Under the pieces are notes generated by a model. That model was not told the origin of the DNA and ran no database searches. It saw only the letters and a program-made list of their open reading frames with translations. Below are positions 1 through 11,927 of a stretch of DNA of 64,000 bases, piece after piece (positions within the stretch are counted from its first letter, which is position 1; every line of letters begins with the position of its first letter). Source of the stretch: Taeniopygia guttata (Eukaryota > Chordata > Aves > Passeriformes > Estrildidae); contig NC_133027.1 of assembly GCF_048771995.1 (NCBI RefSeq), forward strand, positions 63,301,501-63,365,500, given 5' to 3'. Position numbers and translations under genes: made by a program.

Positions 1-3000
1 GTATGGAAGCATTTCTCTGATGCTTTTCCATCTCAAGAATTAAAAACTGAGTATTTTTTTCATGCCTCTTTTATACAGATCATACCTACTGATCTTACAT
101 TATTGTTTTCTGATGTTTAGTAGACTGTAAAGCAAAAATCACCACACTTTGCTTTTTGAAAGTTACTAGAAACATTATTTCTCACATGAATTAATTGACT
201 ATCCAAACACTGTTCATGAATCCTCAGTCCTTCTCTGGCAACTCATTGGCATTCTCTCAATACTTTTGAATTAGAACATCGATGTTCAGTAAGTACAGAC
301 TACCCCTTATCTTAGCAAAGAGATTAACAATGCAAATAGAAGGTTGAAACAAGAGTCATTAAGGAAAATCTTGCTTTTAATTCTAAACTTGAAGTTTTTG
401 GAAGATAGAGTTACCTCTCAAACCTTGCAATTTGTAAAATGAAAAATAAACAACTCATCAGTGCAACTTCTTATGCCAAAGCTGGAGACACGATTTCTTC
501 AGTTATTACAGGCCAGAGATTTTTTTATCAGAGCCTGCCTCCTTGTGTCTGCAAAATAACATCTCAAAGTAGTCAAACAGTTAGATTCCAGTAAATTTTT
601 AACATAAGGAAGTTAAGAATGAAGAATAAAGGATTACACAGGATTACCAGCAATTAACCAGTTTTTCAATTTTTGCAATGTGGAAGTACCACAACAAGAA
701 GTGTTGTGTTACAGTGTACAAGAACACAAATGTTCAACATTTTACTTGTCATGTGGAAAATTATGTGGCACTTGAAAAAGACAAATAATCCCTGCTGTAG
801 CTATTTATATTGTGTAAAACAGATTAATGTTAATTAAATTAGTTTCTGTAAATCAACATACGCCAGCAATAGAAAAAACTGGAGTCCTGTCTTTGCCCCC
901 AGCCACTGTGTCTTGTTCCTTTTCTTTGTCTGTGTGGGAACACAGCTGTTTAAGCAGCAGTGAGTTGGCCTGGCTGAAAAATAACTTATTATTGTCCTTC
1001 ATCATACAATTACATCAACATTCGCTTCTTAAGCAGTCTAGGGTTGGGAATGAGAGACCAGATAAGGACTACAGTATTTTCTTTAGGTGCTAGCTAATTT
1101 ATGCTAGCTAATGTTCAAAATGTACTACAACACAAGAGGAAAAAAAAGGCAAATAAATAATGTAACTGTCACATAAATGCCCAGCTTTAAGAGTACACCT
1201 ACAGCACCTATGATGAGAGACAAAAACATTAACAAGAACATTAAGTAGTTTCTCTGAAAATTTTATTGCTAAGCTATAGAAAGCAATATTTTATGCTGCA
1301 AACACATCTTGCCAGAGATCACTTGCTTAATTTGTGTCACAGGTCTTATTATTAGACATATAAAAATGAAATTTAACAAAAATTAAGATAAATCAAAACC
1401 TAGCATACATATGCCCATACTGCAAATTACTGTGCCATGGCAACATTAAAAATATTGTGACTGAACCTTTTTCCTGAGTATGAACCACTTACGGCAACAT
1501 TCCAAAGCTATAAACACATCACTGCTTAGACTGATGGTTACATCCACTAGCTAACCAAAGATTCCCTCACAGAGTGGCTGCGTAAGCAGCTTCGTGATGG
1601 AGCACTAAGTCTTCAACACAGGGTGCACTCTGCTGTGCCTCACCAGCCCCCTGGTCCTGGGACATGCAGGGTGCCAGGCAAGTGCCTGCAGATGAGCCTG
1701 GTGGGGAAACACCAGCACAGAGAACACAGTAAGTTTTCTAGCACACACAGAGTTTTTTCCTCACTCTGCTCCTTCCACACAATACATTATATAAAATGTA
1801 CAGAGCTCCTCTGAAACCCATTTCAAAGGCTCCACAAAGAGATGCTCACATTTTTCAGTGAAGCATCTAATGGGAAGCGCTGCTTTAACCCTACATAAAT
1901 CTGCATGGCTTTCAAAACATTATCTGAAAGGAATCCTGAAATCTTTCTGTATACCCTGCTCTACACTTCTAAAAATCTATCTTTTTAGTAAAGCTTTCAT
2001 TATTCATAGCATGCTAGGAGTATATACAGTATATTTTTTTTTACAGTAGCAATATTAATAATTAATACTTTGGGATTCCATGTAATTCTGCCAAATCCAT
2101 GATGTTAAAAATTAATGTTTCATAAACCTTACTTTTGCTTCAAAGCCAGAACTAAATGAAGAAAAAAACAACTACAGAACACGAGTACTGCATTTCTGTC
2201 AATCCAGACAAACTCATCCAACATGGGAGGAAATAAGTGTCATCAGTGGAATACTGGTGAAAACAAATTCTTCTCCTTTGTGTATTTAAAAAATCAAAGG
2301 ATCGGAGCAAGACCTAAGTAGAAAAAGCGGTGTCAATGCCTTTTACTTTATGTAATACTGTAATTAAACAGATACCTCTAGAATATAGTCTTTACTATAT
2401 TCAGTATTGAACCAGATGTGTTCAAGTAGCCGTATGAAAAAAAAAAAAAAAATCAGACTACTTAGGACAAACAAGGCAAATTTACAGAAAATTGTAATTA
2501 TCCAACACAGGCTTTTTTTTTCCCTCTACACTAAGTTTCAGAATGTAAAGAGATCGCACACTGAAACATTTCTGGTTTAGAAGAGACTTATATTTTATCA
2601 CCTACACTAATGCATGTCTTTCTTTTGTATAGCCAGACAATGCACTACAGCTAACAGAAAAATCCAAAGAAATAATGAAAAATGAAATAAATTCCAGTGC
2701 AACTTGACCTAGCTGGTGCTTCCTGCCACACACAGCGTCACCTGTCCTGTGTTTTCCCAGTAGAGCGAGTACAACTGAGAACACCCCGTGTTCTAATATG
2801 TGGCTACCTCACCTTCCTGGTTGCACTTTTCCACATTAGCACACTATTCCTGTGTAACACAGAAAATGTAAAATTATTCTTGTCACTCAGACAGCAGTTT
2901 TTTCAGAGCTATCTGAAACCTGAATTTCACTAATTCATTCCTGTACAATAAGATCACCTTACGAGGAAAAACTTCTAGTTCTACAGCTATTTTTTATTTA

Positions 3001-3847
3001 ATTCCTCTTGAAGACAAAACCAAGTAAACCCCTCAAATGACCTCGTATCTCAATAAAAATACCAACGCTGTGATGACCAATCTTCCTTCCCGTTAAGGGT
3101 GGGTTAGCAAAAACATAAACATATGTTTCTGGTGATCTGCTAGTCTTAGACCCCTTTACAAGTGAGGCTTAACTGTAACAGGAATTTCAGAGTAACAGCA
3201 AGCTTAATTCACTACACAAAGTCTTTTAAAAAGGCTCACAGTCCATGCTGACAACCATTAGCTTAGAAACCACATCAGCTTGAAAAATTTACATATGAAT
3301 TTGCAAGTTTTGCAGTAAAGTTTTGCTGTGTTCATTTCAGCGAAAGAGCACAAAAAAAGCAAACCACTCCCTCTGAGAACTCCGAGAAAGTGACAAAGCC
3401 TCACCGGCAAGAAAATGAAAGCTTCTATCAGCACTAAAGAGTCTCACTCAAAATACTTATTCAGGGTTACACATGACAGAAGGGAGGTATTTTCAGGAGA
3501 ACAAAAACTCTGAGGAACTTGTTGAGTGTTCTTTCCTGCCGTACTGGTTAGGATGTCCCATCAGGACCACTGTACGCGGTGCCGTACCAGCAGGCGGCCG
3601 GGCAGCCGGAACCGGAGCTGGCCGCCAGAGGCAGAACGCCGCAGGCACGGAGGGGTGGAAAGGCGGGCGGGGCCGCGGCGGCAGCCCAAGCACGCCGCGA
3701 CCACCGCGCACCGCCCAGAGGTGGGGCCTTCCCCCGCCCCGCGCACCCACGGGCATTCCGGGCGGGCAGGGGAGGAGCGCTCCGCCCGGTGCAGCGGCGG
3801 CCGGGCCGGGCCCGGCGGGACGGCGCCGCGGCCGCCTCCTCACTCAC
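1..3847 (-). other. VTA1: VTA1 intron 1 (3' part of gene lies outside window)
   Basis: This stretch follows the VTA1 exon 1 splice donor (GTGAGTG on the minus strand, starting at 3847). I read both strands for the next VTA1 exon, which should continue the MIT-domain helix after the tyrosine pair, and found nothing matching, so the remaining exons should lie left of position 1. The DNA is AT-rich, with a poly-A run near 2437-2453 and no recognisable coding or repeat element. Confidence 0.6.
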
Positions 3848-4106
3848 AGTAGTACGCCACCACGGGCTCGCGCTTGTCCAGCTCCTGCGCGGTCCGCAGA
3901 TGGTGCTGGATGCTCTTGAGCTGCGGCGGCAGCGGGGGCAGCGCCGGGACCGCCATGGCACGGGCGGTAGCGGGCGGCGGCGCGCGGGTCTCGTTCCCGG
4001 GGCTGGCGCGCGCTGCTTCCGCTTCCGGCGCGGGCGCCGTGGGCGGGCGGGCGGCGGGGCGCGGGGAGCGCCCCCTGCCGGCCAGGAGGGGGCGGACGGG
4101 GCTGCC
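3579..4106. promoter_or_regulatory. VTA1: CpG island / VTA1 promoter and 5'UTR
   Basis: A dense GC- and CpG-rich block (for example 3640-3850 and 3960-4080) surrounds the VTA1 start codon and stops abruptly on both sides in AT-rich DNA. It holds GC-box-like GGGCGG stretches and no obvious TATA box, as expected for a broadly expressed housekeeping promoter. Long open frames on both strands here reflect base composition only. The transcription start cannot be placed from sequence alone. Confidence 0.75.
3848..3956 (-). CDS. VTA1: VTA1 coding exon 1 (partial gene)
   Basis: Coding exon 1 of VTA1 (LIP5), the cofactor that stimulates the VPS4 ATPase to recycle ESCRT-III on endosomes and during virus budding or cytokinesis. 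It encodes 36 residues plus one base: a short proline-rich start (MAVPALPPLPPQ) and then KSIQHHLRTAQELDKREPVV, the first helix of the N-terminal tandem MIT module. The match to vertebrate VTA1 as I know it is near-identical from residue 14 on. The start ATG at 3956 is in good context (purine at -3 uncertain, G at +4). The exon ends after the first base of a Cys codon with a perfect GTGAGT donor. Only this exon is in the window. A longer upstream reading frame through the GC-rich region is a CpG-island artefact. Confidence 0.93.
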
Positions 4107-4183
4107 CGTCCGTCTGTCCATTCGTCCGTCTGTCCATTCGTCCGTCTGTCCATTCGTCCGTCTGTCCGTTCGTCCGTCTGTCT
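4107..4183. repeat. 16-bp minisatellite upstream of VTA1
   Basis: Almost five head-to-tail copies of the 16-mer CGTCCGTCTGTCCATT: 4107-4122, 4123-4138 and 4139-4154 are identical, 4155-4170 has one change (CCGTT), and 4171-4183 is a partial unit. It abuts the distal edge of the VTA1 CpG island. The near-identity suggests recent expansion and likely length polymorphism. Confidence 0.95.
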
Positions 4184-4189
4184 GCGGGG

Positions 4190-7100
4190 ACCTACAGCCT
4201 CAAACACCATCTTCGCGGCCCCTTAGTGCTTGAAACGCGCCCTACAGCAGCCGTGAGGAAGGGCTGGAGACTTGGGGGCGGTCGGGGCCGCTCCCTGGCT
4301 CAGCGGTGGAAGGGCAGCCTGGCTCCGGCTGCCAGGGCTCAGCAGTGATGCCCTCCCCGTCCCTTCTGCCTCCCTTCCTCTGGCAGGACAACCCAGAGAG
4401 CTGTGCAGACCTGGCCTGTGCAGGCACACCTGCAAGTAAAATCCCTTCTCAGATTGAAACTTCTTCCTACTGGGCTGCGCCAAGGCTTGCTAGGGCCCAT
4501 GAGGCCCTTGGTGGCTGAGCTGTACTTTTACTTCTGGGCCTCTGCCCTGCATCTCCAAAAACTCTTGTCTGCAAAAATCGGATTAGTTACCTGGTATGCA
4601 GCGAGCCAATAAATACACACTCGAGAGAGATACTGATTGTTCATTTCAAAGTGGTGTGAACCTGCGTGTTTGGGGGTATTCCATAAATCAAGCACCCCAA
4701 CTATCAGCACTTTACTATTTATACATTTTAGCAAACAAAGGCTGCTTTGTTTTTTAATAAGAGAACAATAGTTCTCTTATTAGTTTTCTGTATTGTGTTA
4801 GTTAATGATTCTCTTGCTTCTTCTGCTAATTAGTGAGCATGTTAGGCTTTCTCATTTGAGTCACTGGGTTTCTTGGGTCACCGGTCCACGAGTTGGTGGT
4901 CAGGATTTCCCCCTGCCAGAATTACCTTTTACCCAGTCAGCGCTGATTGCAGCACAGTACAGCCGAGTGGCCGTATTAGTTTCTTCCTTATTTTGTGAGT
5001 TCTGCCAAACGGCCCTGTGGCCTGTAAATTCTGCATTCCTTGTGTCAATTACCGGTGGGCATCCTTCTACCCAAGCTTTGTTAACCTCCCCCAGGGTCTG
5101 AGATGGATGAAGGATGTCAAGCTCTAAACCTGGCAAACAATGTAAATCTGGTAAACAAGGCAATTCTACTACCAAGTGATTTGTTTTTCTAACACTTGGA
5201 CGTCGGTTACAGCTTGCTTGTTAGCTGCTGTCTGTTTTCACAGATTAAATCTCCCTTGATTAAGCTTGAAAGTATTCAAAGATTAAACATCAAAGAAAAT
5301 CCTTTCTTAAGAAAATGTAAATTTTTCCGCATTTTGCAATACTACCATGGCCTGGCTAATAGGACTGGGCTGCTTCCTGGCGGCTATCAGAAAGTCTGTC
5401 AGCCCTGGAACATGCATCTCATAGGATCACCACTTCCCAGATTACTTTTTCTCAGAGGAACCACCAGGGATTTCTGGTTTTGCAGAGAGGGGATAAGTAC
5501 AGCACAAGAAATATGAACTGTTGAAGCAAAATGGTTTCAAATGGATCTCACAATTTGCAATGTAAATTATTTTAGTGTCTTATTACCTCATTCTGATGGC
5601 ATAGTTAAAACTATTTTTACATTTCTTTTAGGTAGCCCTTTTGCCAAACCTCTTCTTGATCTCAAAGCCTCTGTTTGCAAAGGAAAAGAATGTCAGTGCT
5701 CCAGGGCATAAGGAAGGGTGCATGTTGGAGGGAGGCACAGTGTAGCAGAGGTGGCTGCATTGTTTCACATGGGAGTGTGCCAGAAAGGGAACAGAAGGGA
5801 AATGATGTTTGATCAGAAAAGAGGAATCCATGAAAGGAATAGAACAAGGAGTGGTTACAGGACTGGGATGCTGTGGTGCTATACTAGAAGCTGGTAGGAA
5901 GGTATAGCTGGCCCAGAGCAGCTATACCTTTGATGTAAATGCAATCATGTCACAATTACAGCTCTTTGTTAAGTGAGAAAGAAAATGGTCATGATGTCTG
6001 ACTAGAGACAAAACTGACTGCAAACACATGAGCTGGGGATTGCTTTGACGTGCTATCTGTGAAAATTAGGTGCCTAGAGTATGGTGGAAAACAATGAAAA
6101 AGTCAAAGAAGCACTTACAGTGTGAACCTGATGTAAGCAACAAAAATACTTCCTCAGTGTTCTGGGAGACAGGACTTCATGTTCACTGCGTAAAGAAATA
6201 GAATTGAATCAAAGTATCCCCAACTGTATTATAAATTTCTTTTTAATGGCAAAAACAACAAAAAAAGGCCTTATGATCGTCTCAAATACTTGTTAAGCCT
6301 TTGAGCAAAAATCAGCTCAATACTGAGAAATGCATGAAGGCATATCAATCTCAGAGGGAGTAAGAGTGGAAGGAAGCTGATAGAAAACAATGTAAATGAT
6401 GAAAGTGGTGGGAGTTTGGAAGACTAAGCAAAAGGAAAGTTTATAGACACTTGAGAATACTTGAGAATGAGCGCCAGGAAAACAAATGGCAAATATAGGA
6501 AATAGAAGTGTTGACATCCACGGGGAAATGATTTCTTTACATGGACATAGTATCTCCATCAACATGTTCCAGAAACTAATGGCAGAATCAGGCATAGAAA
6601 AACATTTGCACTAAAAGGCAATAATGCACTTTTTTTTTAAAATTAAAGACTGAGGAATTTAACAATTTTAATTCCACAGGAAATGCAGGGGGGGGGGGGG
6701 AAATCAGTGTATCTGATTTGGAAGAAAGATAATTTTTAATATATTCCAGAATTTGACCACAAAGAGAAAGGCCATGGTGGTGAGTAACCCAGCTCCTAAA
6801 GCACTCCAGGGATCCTCAGACAGTCCCATGCCAGTACTTGTTCTTCAAGGCTCTTGATGGTAACAAGGACTTAAAGAACTCCCGAGGGCTTGTGGGTTTT
6901 GGCACTCTTCTGACCCTTCTGAAGTGTTTGGAAATTTACAGAAGAACAACAAGCAATGACATATTAAGCACCAGGGAAATGCTGACAAGGTTGTGATTAA
7001 GTTATTTATTATTATACAAATAACTGATGAAGTGGGATTCTAAGTGTACCATTGGTAACAACTGTACCTAGCACATGAAAGTAAATTATTTTTCTTAGTA

Positions 7101-8944
7101 GTTCTATATACTGTATGTTTTTATAAATAATTTTTTTACCTGAGATTACAAGTTTCAATTGGAAAGAATAATTCCAGATGTATATTGACATGTACAGTGA
7201 AAACTTAAACATGTGTCAACCAAAGAACATGGCATATTATGCAAACAAGAAGTTAGCACAGTGATTTTTATTTCACTTGCAATGCTTGCAAATATCAAAT
7301 AATTAGTTTAATATTACATAAATCTGGTATCTTTGACTGGACATTTAAGATAACATATAACTTATTTCCATAGGGAAAAAATAATATCAATGCTTTACTA
7401 TAGCAAATGTATTTAAATACATGGTCTTGTTCTTGATCAGCATATTTAAAAAAACAACACATCTAGTTGAAGCACACTTTGTTTTAAATGGCACAGATTC
7501 AATCAAATCCAAGACACCTAAAACTTGCTATTCCATTTATTTAGCAGGTTTACTTTTGTGGGTGAGAATTACAAGGCTATGATAATTCAACTGTGTTTGG
7601 GACTTATTAACTATAACACTTAATGGTAAAACAGTTGGTAAGAATTTTTCCAGAATTTTCTAAATATTTCTGAAATTACCCAAATTTTGTTATCAGGATC
7701 TCAGCTTTTTATGTTTGAAAAACAGATGGAAAATGATTGATTGGTATTATAGCTATTTGTACATATTTTATACAGGAAACTACCTCCTCCTTTCTGATTC
7801 TGAAATCTATTTTCTTTCCCTTATTTCACTTCAGCACAAGGAAATCACTTCCTAATCTAATGTATTTATTAGACCTTAAGAAGAAGCTGTTGCACAAAAA
7901 AAAAATCTGATGCCTATAGTTTAAGACCTACCCTAACCCAATACACTTACTGCATAGAATAATTATAATATGCAGAATTCTTTTTAAACTGTTATTCCAG
8001 CATCTTACTATTGTTATTCCAACTGTTATTTCAGTCAGAGCAAGAAAAAGTTAGATGTGATACAAACAGCAGAAAATTCTGTGGGCCCAATTCTGCAGTC
8101 ACACACAAGCAAAATGCATTGAAATCAAATCATGATTGGGCCTAGGAAATGCTTTCTCCAAGATTTTTGACACTTTGAAGACGCTTATGCAAAATTGTTA
8201 AAATGCCCTTTTCCTCCTTCAAAATGTGATCAATACTAAATTGGTAAAAATCTTCTCCATGGTGAGCCAAAACATAATGAGGCGTTGCAGTCAGCGCAAT
8301 GAATACCATACTACTATCTCACTTTTAAAAGGAGATTCTGAGCCAGCAGGTTACAGCAGCTGAGCCTCTGCAAAGTAAGCTGAATGGATATGTTGTTACC
8401 ACAGCCTGACCAAGAGTCTGCCCCTGGGGGCTGAGTTGCAGGCTGCATCTCTGGCACTTCTTGGGAAGATGCTTGAATGCTTGCTGGTACCCAGAGAGTA
8501 TCCACTATTATTGTTCAAGTCTCAAGCCATAAGAACATGTAAAAAAAATTGCAATAATTTTTCCTAGAAGGGCAATGGCCTTATTAACTCAGATGGCATG
8601 TGTTCAGAAAAGCTGCAAATAGAAGTATGTTTATAAATAACCATCTTCCTCACACACAGACACTCCTCTGGAGGCAGAACTATCATAGGTGGCAGGTCAT
8701 GAAAATATACTGCTCTTGGAGATCTTAGTGCCTTTGACCTTGACATGGAAACAAAGATTATTTTCATGTGTGCAAGGTTTTAGATGAGGAGTCTATGTCA
8801 AGTGACTATTCTGTCTCAGTAATCAGGAGTGTGGTTCTCTTCTGCGGCACTGCATAGAGGACAGGAGATGTTTTTCTGCTGTGGTTTGAAATCATTGTTA
8901 CAAAACTGCAGGTGGACAGAGCAGTAAATGAGTGTGAGTTGACA
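4190..8944. other. Intergenic DNA between VTA1 and GJE1
   Basis: AT-rich sequence between the divergent end of the VTA1 promoter and the GJE1 stop codon. It must include the GJE1 3'UTR at its right end, but I could not fix a polyadenylation site. A run of 12 G occurs near 6689-6700. Open frames are short (under 110 codons) and none resembles a known protein. Confidence 0.6.
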
Positions 8945-10546
8945 TCACTGAGTTTTTAAGAAACCTAGCCTTCTACATGAGATCTCAAAAATTTCAGCAA
9001 CACACAAGATCACTGTAATCACAGTAAATGTGTACATTGCAATAAGAAAGATTGTCTTTTCAAAGTGTTCTGGCACCATACATCGGGTAATGTTAAACTT
9101 TTTATCCAGTGCTCCCACATCACACATGTAGATTGCATTCACTTTGAAACTAAAGAGCTGAATCTGAAGCCAAAAGGCCACAACTTCAAGGACAATCCTT
9201 AAGAAAACAGAGAAAATATAAAAACCAGTGTAGGATGACTTTTGGAGAATATCTTCTTGTTTGATGCTCTTACAAGCAGCATAAAGGTGAAAAATTGCTC
9301 CAGGTACCAGTACAATCACCAGCTGTAATGCCCAGAATACCTAAAATGTAGCAGAAATGTACCTGTCAGCTCATTTACAATTGCTTTGGAACAACTAATA
9401 CACATGCATATCATAACATTTTGCAAGTCTGTTTTTAATATATATCAAATGTATAAAAGCTTAGATGACAATAAAGGTAAAAAGCAGTGATGTTTTGATT
9501 TGGAAAGTTTAGTTGGGTTCTGAAACATGAGTATCATTTTGGAAGGACAGGAAACACAGCTCCGTATTTGGTCACAGTTAAAGGGACATTAAAAAGAAAA
9601 TATTAATGAAAAAAAGCTAGTGATCATTAGCCTAGTCAGTTAGTACTTATATGGAACAATTATGCTTTAGTTTTTGCAGTTTACTTGCTTCACACTGGAT
9701 TTTTGCCATGAAAAAAATAACAGAAAAAGATAATTACCTGAGGAGTTATAGGTCTGAACTGGTTGTAGCAGAAAAGATTAACCTCTCTCTTGTCTGGGTC
9801 ACAGCTGAAATGCAAGGCCTCATTTCCATAAACAGCAAAGCCCAAAACACCAAGGAAAAACATTCGAATTGAGCCAAAAAAAAGAGTGTGGAATTGTCCA
9901 ATTACTGTTGGCGGCCTGAGCTGCAAATCAGAGGGTTCATTCGACATAAAAAACCAAAAATGAACAGTGTTATTGTTGGAGGTCTACTTGCTGTTTTTCA
10001 TTATCCAGAATATTTATTTTATTCTACTTGCTTTAAAGAAGACAGTGTGCCTATGAAGGGTGCAGTAGCTCTCTAATAAAATAATATTCTTACAACACTT
10101 TATTGTTCCTACTAACTTTACGTAAACGTTAATTTCTCTAGCACTTGCCAGTTCATTTGTTTCAGTGCCTTTATCTGTATTCCACTGCTGCAGAAGGCGC
10201 CAGACGGAGCTGAGCGCTTCGACCCAAACTCTATTCGTTTTGCTGTTGTAGTGATTCATTCACATAGCGTCAGGCGATGGCAAAGCACGGACCGCCGTGC
10301 CACCATCAAACCTAACCATGCTTAGAGCCGTACTTATTCCCGCAAATTAAAGTTCAGCTTCCCCAAAGAGGCAACTGTCTCCCCGCCCCGGCCGCCCGCC
10401 CCGCCGTGCCCGGGCCGGGAGCGCAGGCGGCCGGGGGGCCCCGCCGGCCCGAGCGGGGTTTGGGGCCGAACCCAACCGAGCCAGGGGGTCGCGCCCCGCG
10501 TACTCACACATCCCTCCGAGAAGCTCCGGATGTAGTTGGGGGACAT
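8945..10546 (-). CDS. GJE1: GJE1, connexin-23 gap junction protein, complete, 3 exons
   Basis: Exons on the minus strand: 10508-10546 (13 codons, MSPNYIRSFSEGC, donor GTGAGT), 9738-9920 (61 codons, acceptor TTTGCAG, donor GTAATT) and 8945-9340 (131 codons plus stop, acceptor ATTTTAG). The 205-residue product equals the length I know for mammalian GJE1. Four membrane segments lie near residues 27-45, 75-95, 111-134 and 171-192, and the cytoplasmic loop is very short. The extracellular loops carry two cysteines each (Cys53 and Cys64; Cys147 and Cys161) rather than the three of ordinary connexins, which is the defining feature of Cx23. The frame is open across both introns and all splice sites are canonical, so the gene looks intact. 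Zebrafish and mouse Cx23 are linked to vascular and lens phenotypes; a bird role is inference. Confidence 0.95.
9341..9737 (-). other. GJE1: GJE1 intron 2
   Basis: A 397-bp intron bounded by GTAATT and TTTTAG on the minus strand. It is AT-rich with no internal feature. Confidence 0.85.
9921..10507 (-). other. GJE1: GJE1 intron 1
   Basis: A 587-bp intron bounded by GTGAGT and TTTGCAG on the minus strand. Its 5' half is within the CpG island and its 3' half is AT-rich. Confidence 0.85.
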
Positions 10547-10960
10547 GGCTGGGGAAGGTGCCCTGTGTGGGCGGCGGTGGCCGGAGCCGGAGCCCGCCCT
10601 GGCCCCGACCCCGACCCCGACCCCGGCCACGGCTCGCTCCGCCTTTTGTCCCCGGGCGGGCCCCCGCGCTCGGGCCGGCAGCGGGCGCAGCAAAAGCGGG
10701 GCCGGCCGGCGCCCGCCGATAATCCCCGGGCAGCACCGTCAGCAGCGCCTGCCGGCACCGCCGCCCGCTGCGCACCTGCCCCTGCCCCGCTGGCCCACGC
10801 CGGCCTTCGCCGCCCCGGGTACCCGCTGTACCGACCATCACCCGCGCCCGGCCCGGAGCCGCGCCGCGCCCCGGCCCCCATCCCCGTCCCGGTTGGGGCC
10901 CTGGCGCAGCGCGCTCGGGGCTGCCGCCGGCGGGAAGAGACGGGACCCGGCTAGCTGGAG
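10380..10960. promoter_or_regulatory. GJE1: CpG island covering GJE1 exon 1
   Basis: GC-rich, CpG-dense block containing GJE1 exon 1 (10508-10546), with a short GACCCC-type hexamer run at about 10600-10625 and several GGGCGG-like GC boxes. It should hold the GJE1 promoter and 5'UTR, transcribed leftward. No TATA box was seen. A divergent rightward transcript from the same island is possible but not shown. Long open frames on both strands here are compositional. Confidence 0.7.
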
Positions 10961-11523
10961 CGTCTAGAGCTTATCAACTTTATAACTTAAAGTCCCATAA
11001 AGATGCAGCAGGACTTGGAACTGTAGATCCACGATTCTGAATTCAAATAAACAGAAATTGAATGAAAAGAAATAATATTACCCACTTCACAATTGCTATA
11101 AATAGGTTAATGGCAATAATTGCTACTAATAATTTGCCAGCGTACTCAGTATGCAGAGTTGAAGCAGCTGCAGAAGAGCTGTGCATGCGAGTCCATGCAC
11201 GCGACAGACACTCCTGCTGGTAAACTGCCGCAAGGAAGTACTTCAACTCAGTGGTTTGAACCCAGTGGGAGTTCTGGGAGGAGATGGAGAGTGGAAGGAT
11301 GGAGATAGGAAACCAGTAAAAGGGAAATGCTCATTTGTCATTCACTCAGTGATATGCAGTAGTCTATTTGGCATGCACAGGAAAGTGAAATCAGGTCACC
11401 AAACCCAGAGAGGGGTAGTTATTCTTTTGCCTCTAAACTCAAAAGAGAGCCTCCAAAAGAGAGCCTCCCTTGTAACTGGCTGCAGCACGACTTCAAGCTG
11501 ATGTATCAAAAAGCATTGTTTCC
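10961..11523. other. Short intergenic spacer before the ERV
   Basis: Unique-looking, moderately AT-rich DNA between the GJE1 CpG island and the left LTR. I see no gene. The last six bases, GTTTCC (11518-11523), are the candidate target-site duplicate of the ERV. Confidence 0.5.
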
Positions 11524-11927
11524 TGTGAGAGGTGTCCCTGGGGAAAGCAGTTCAGGAATGCCCTGGGAGACTGCAATTGTTTAAGGCAGGGCATTTTCCC
11601 ACAGCTCACTGCTCCCTCATGTAAATGAGTGTATGTCCATAATTTGTTGTAGTTTCCTCAGTTCCAGAAAGTTCTCTGTTTTCAGTTCCCCCATTGGTTC
11701 CCTCAGAAAGCCATTCCTTCTCTTCTCCCTCATTGGTCCTGTTCATGTCGCCCTATCCCTGCTCCTCCCCTGAACCTTTCCGTTATTGGGCAGTTAATAC
11801 CTTAACCACGTCTATCTTTCCCCAGTTGAATACCTTGGTCCCTCCTTCCCCAGTTTCTCTTGTAGCCTTCTCTTTCATGTGAGGTTGTTTCCGTGTTCCT
11901 AGTTTCCCGTTCTTAGCTGCTCCTTCA
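11524..11927 (+). repeat. Left LTR of the ERV, truncated before its poly-A signal
   Basis: Collinear with 14299-14708 of the right LTR, sharing long stretches such as GGGGAAAGCAGTTCAGGAAT and the text around TCATGTAAATGAGTGTATG. It breaks off at CTCCTTCA, immediately before where the right LTR has AATAAA, and passes directly into PDS5A sequence. The two LTRs differ by scattered substitutions and small indels, so the insertion is not very recent. The TATA-like TATACC of the right LTR (14571) reads AATACC here. Confidence 0.9.

Noticed and set aside
3473-4233. Long open frames on both strands, up to 220 codons
   Set aside because: They overlap each other in a CpG island and read as Arg/Pro/Ala/Gly-rich text; only the VTA1 exon frame has recognisable protein sequence.
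10334-10967. Several overlapping frames of 120-180 codons
   Set aside because: GC-rich CpG-island artefacts around GJE1 exon 1; no domain and no conservation pattern.
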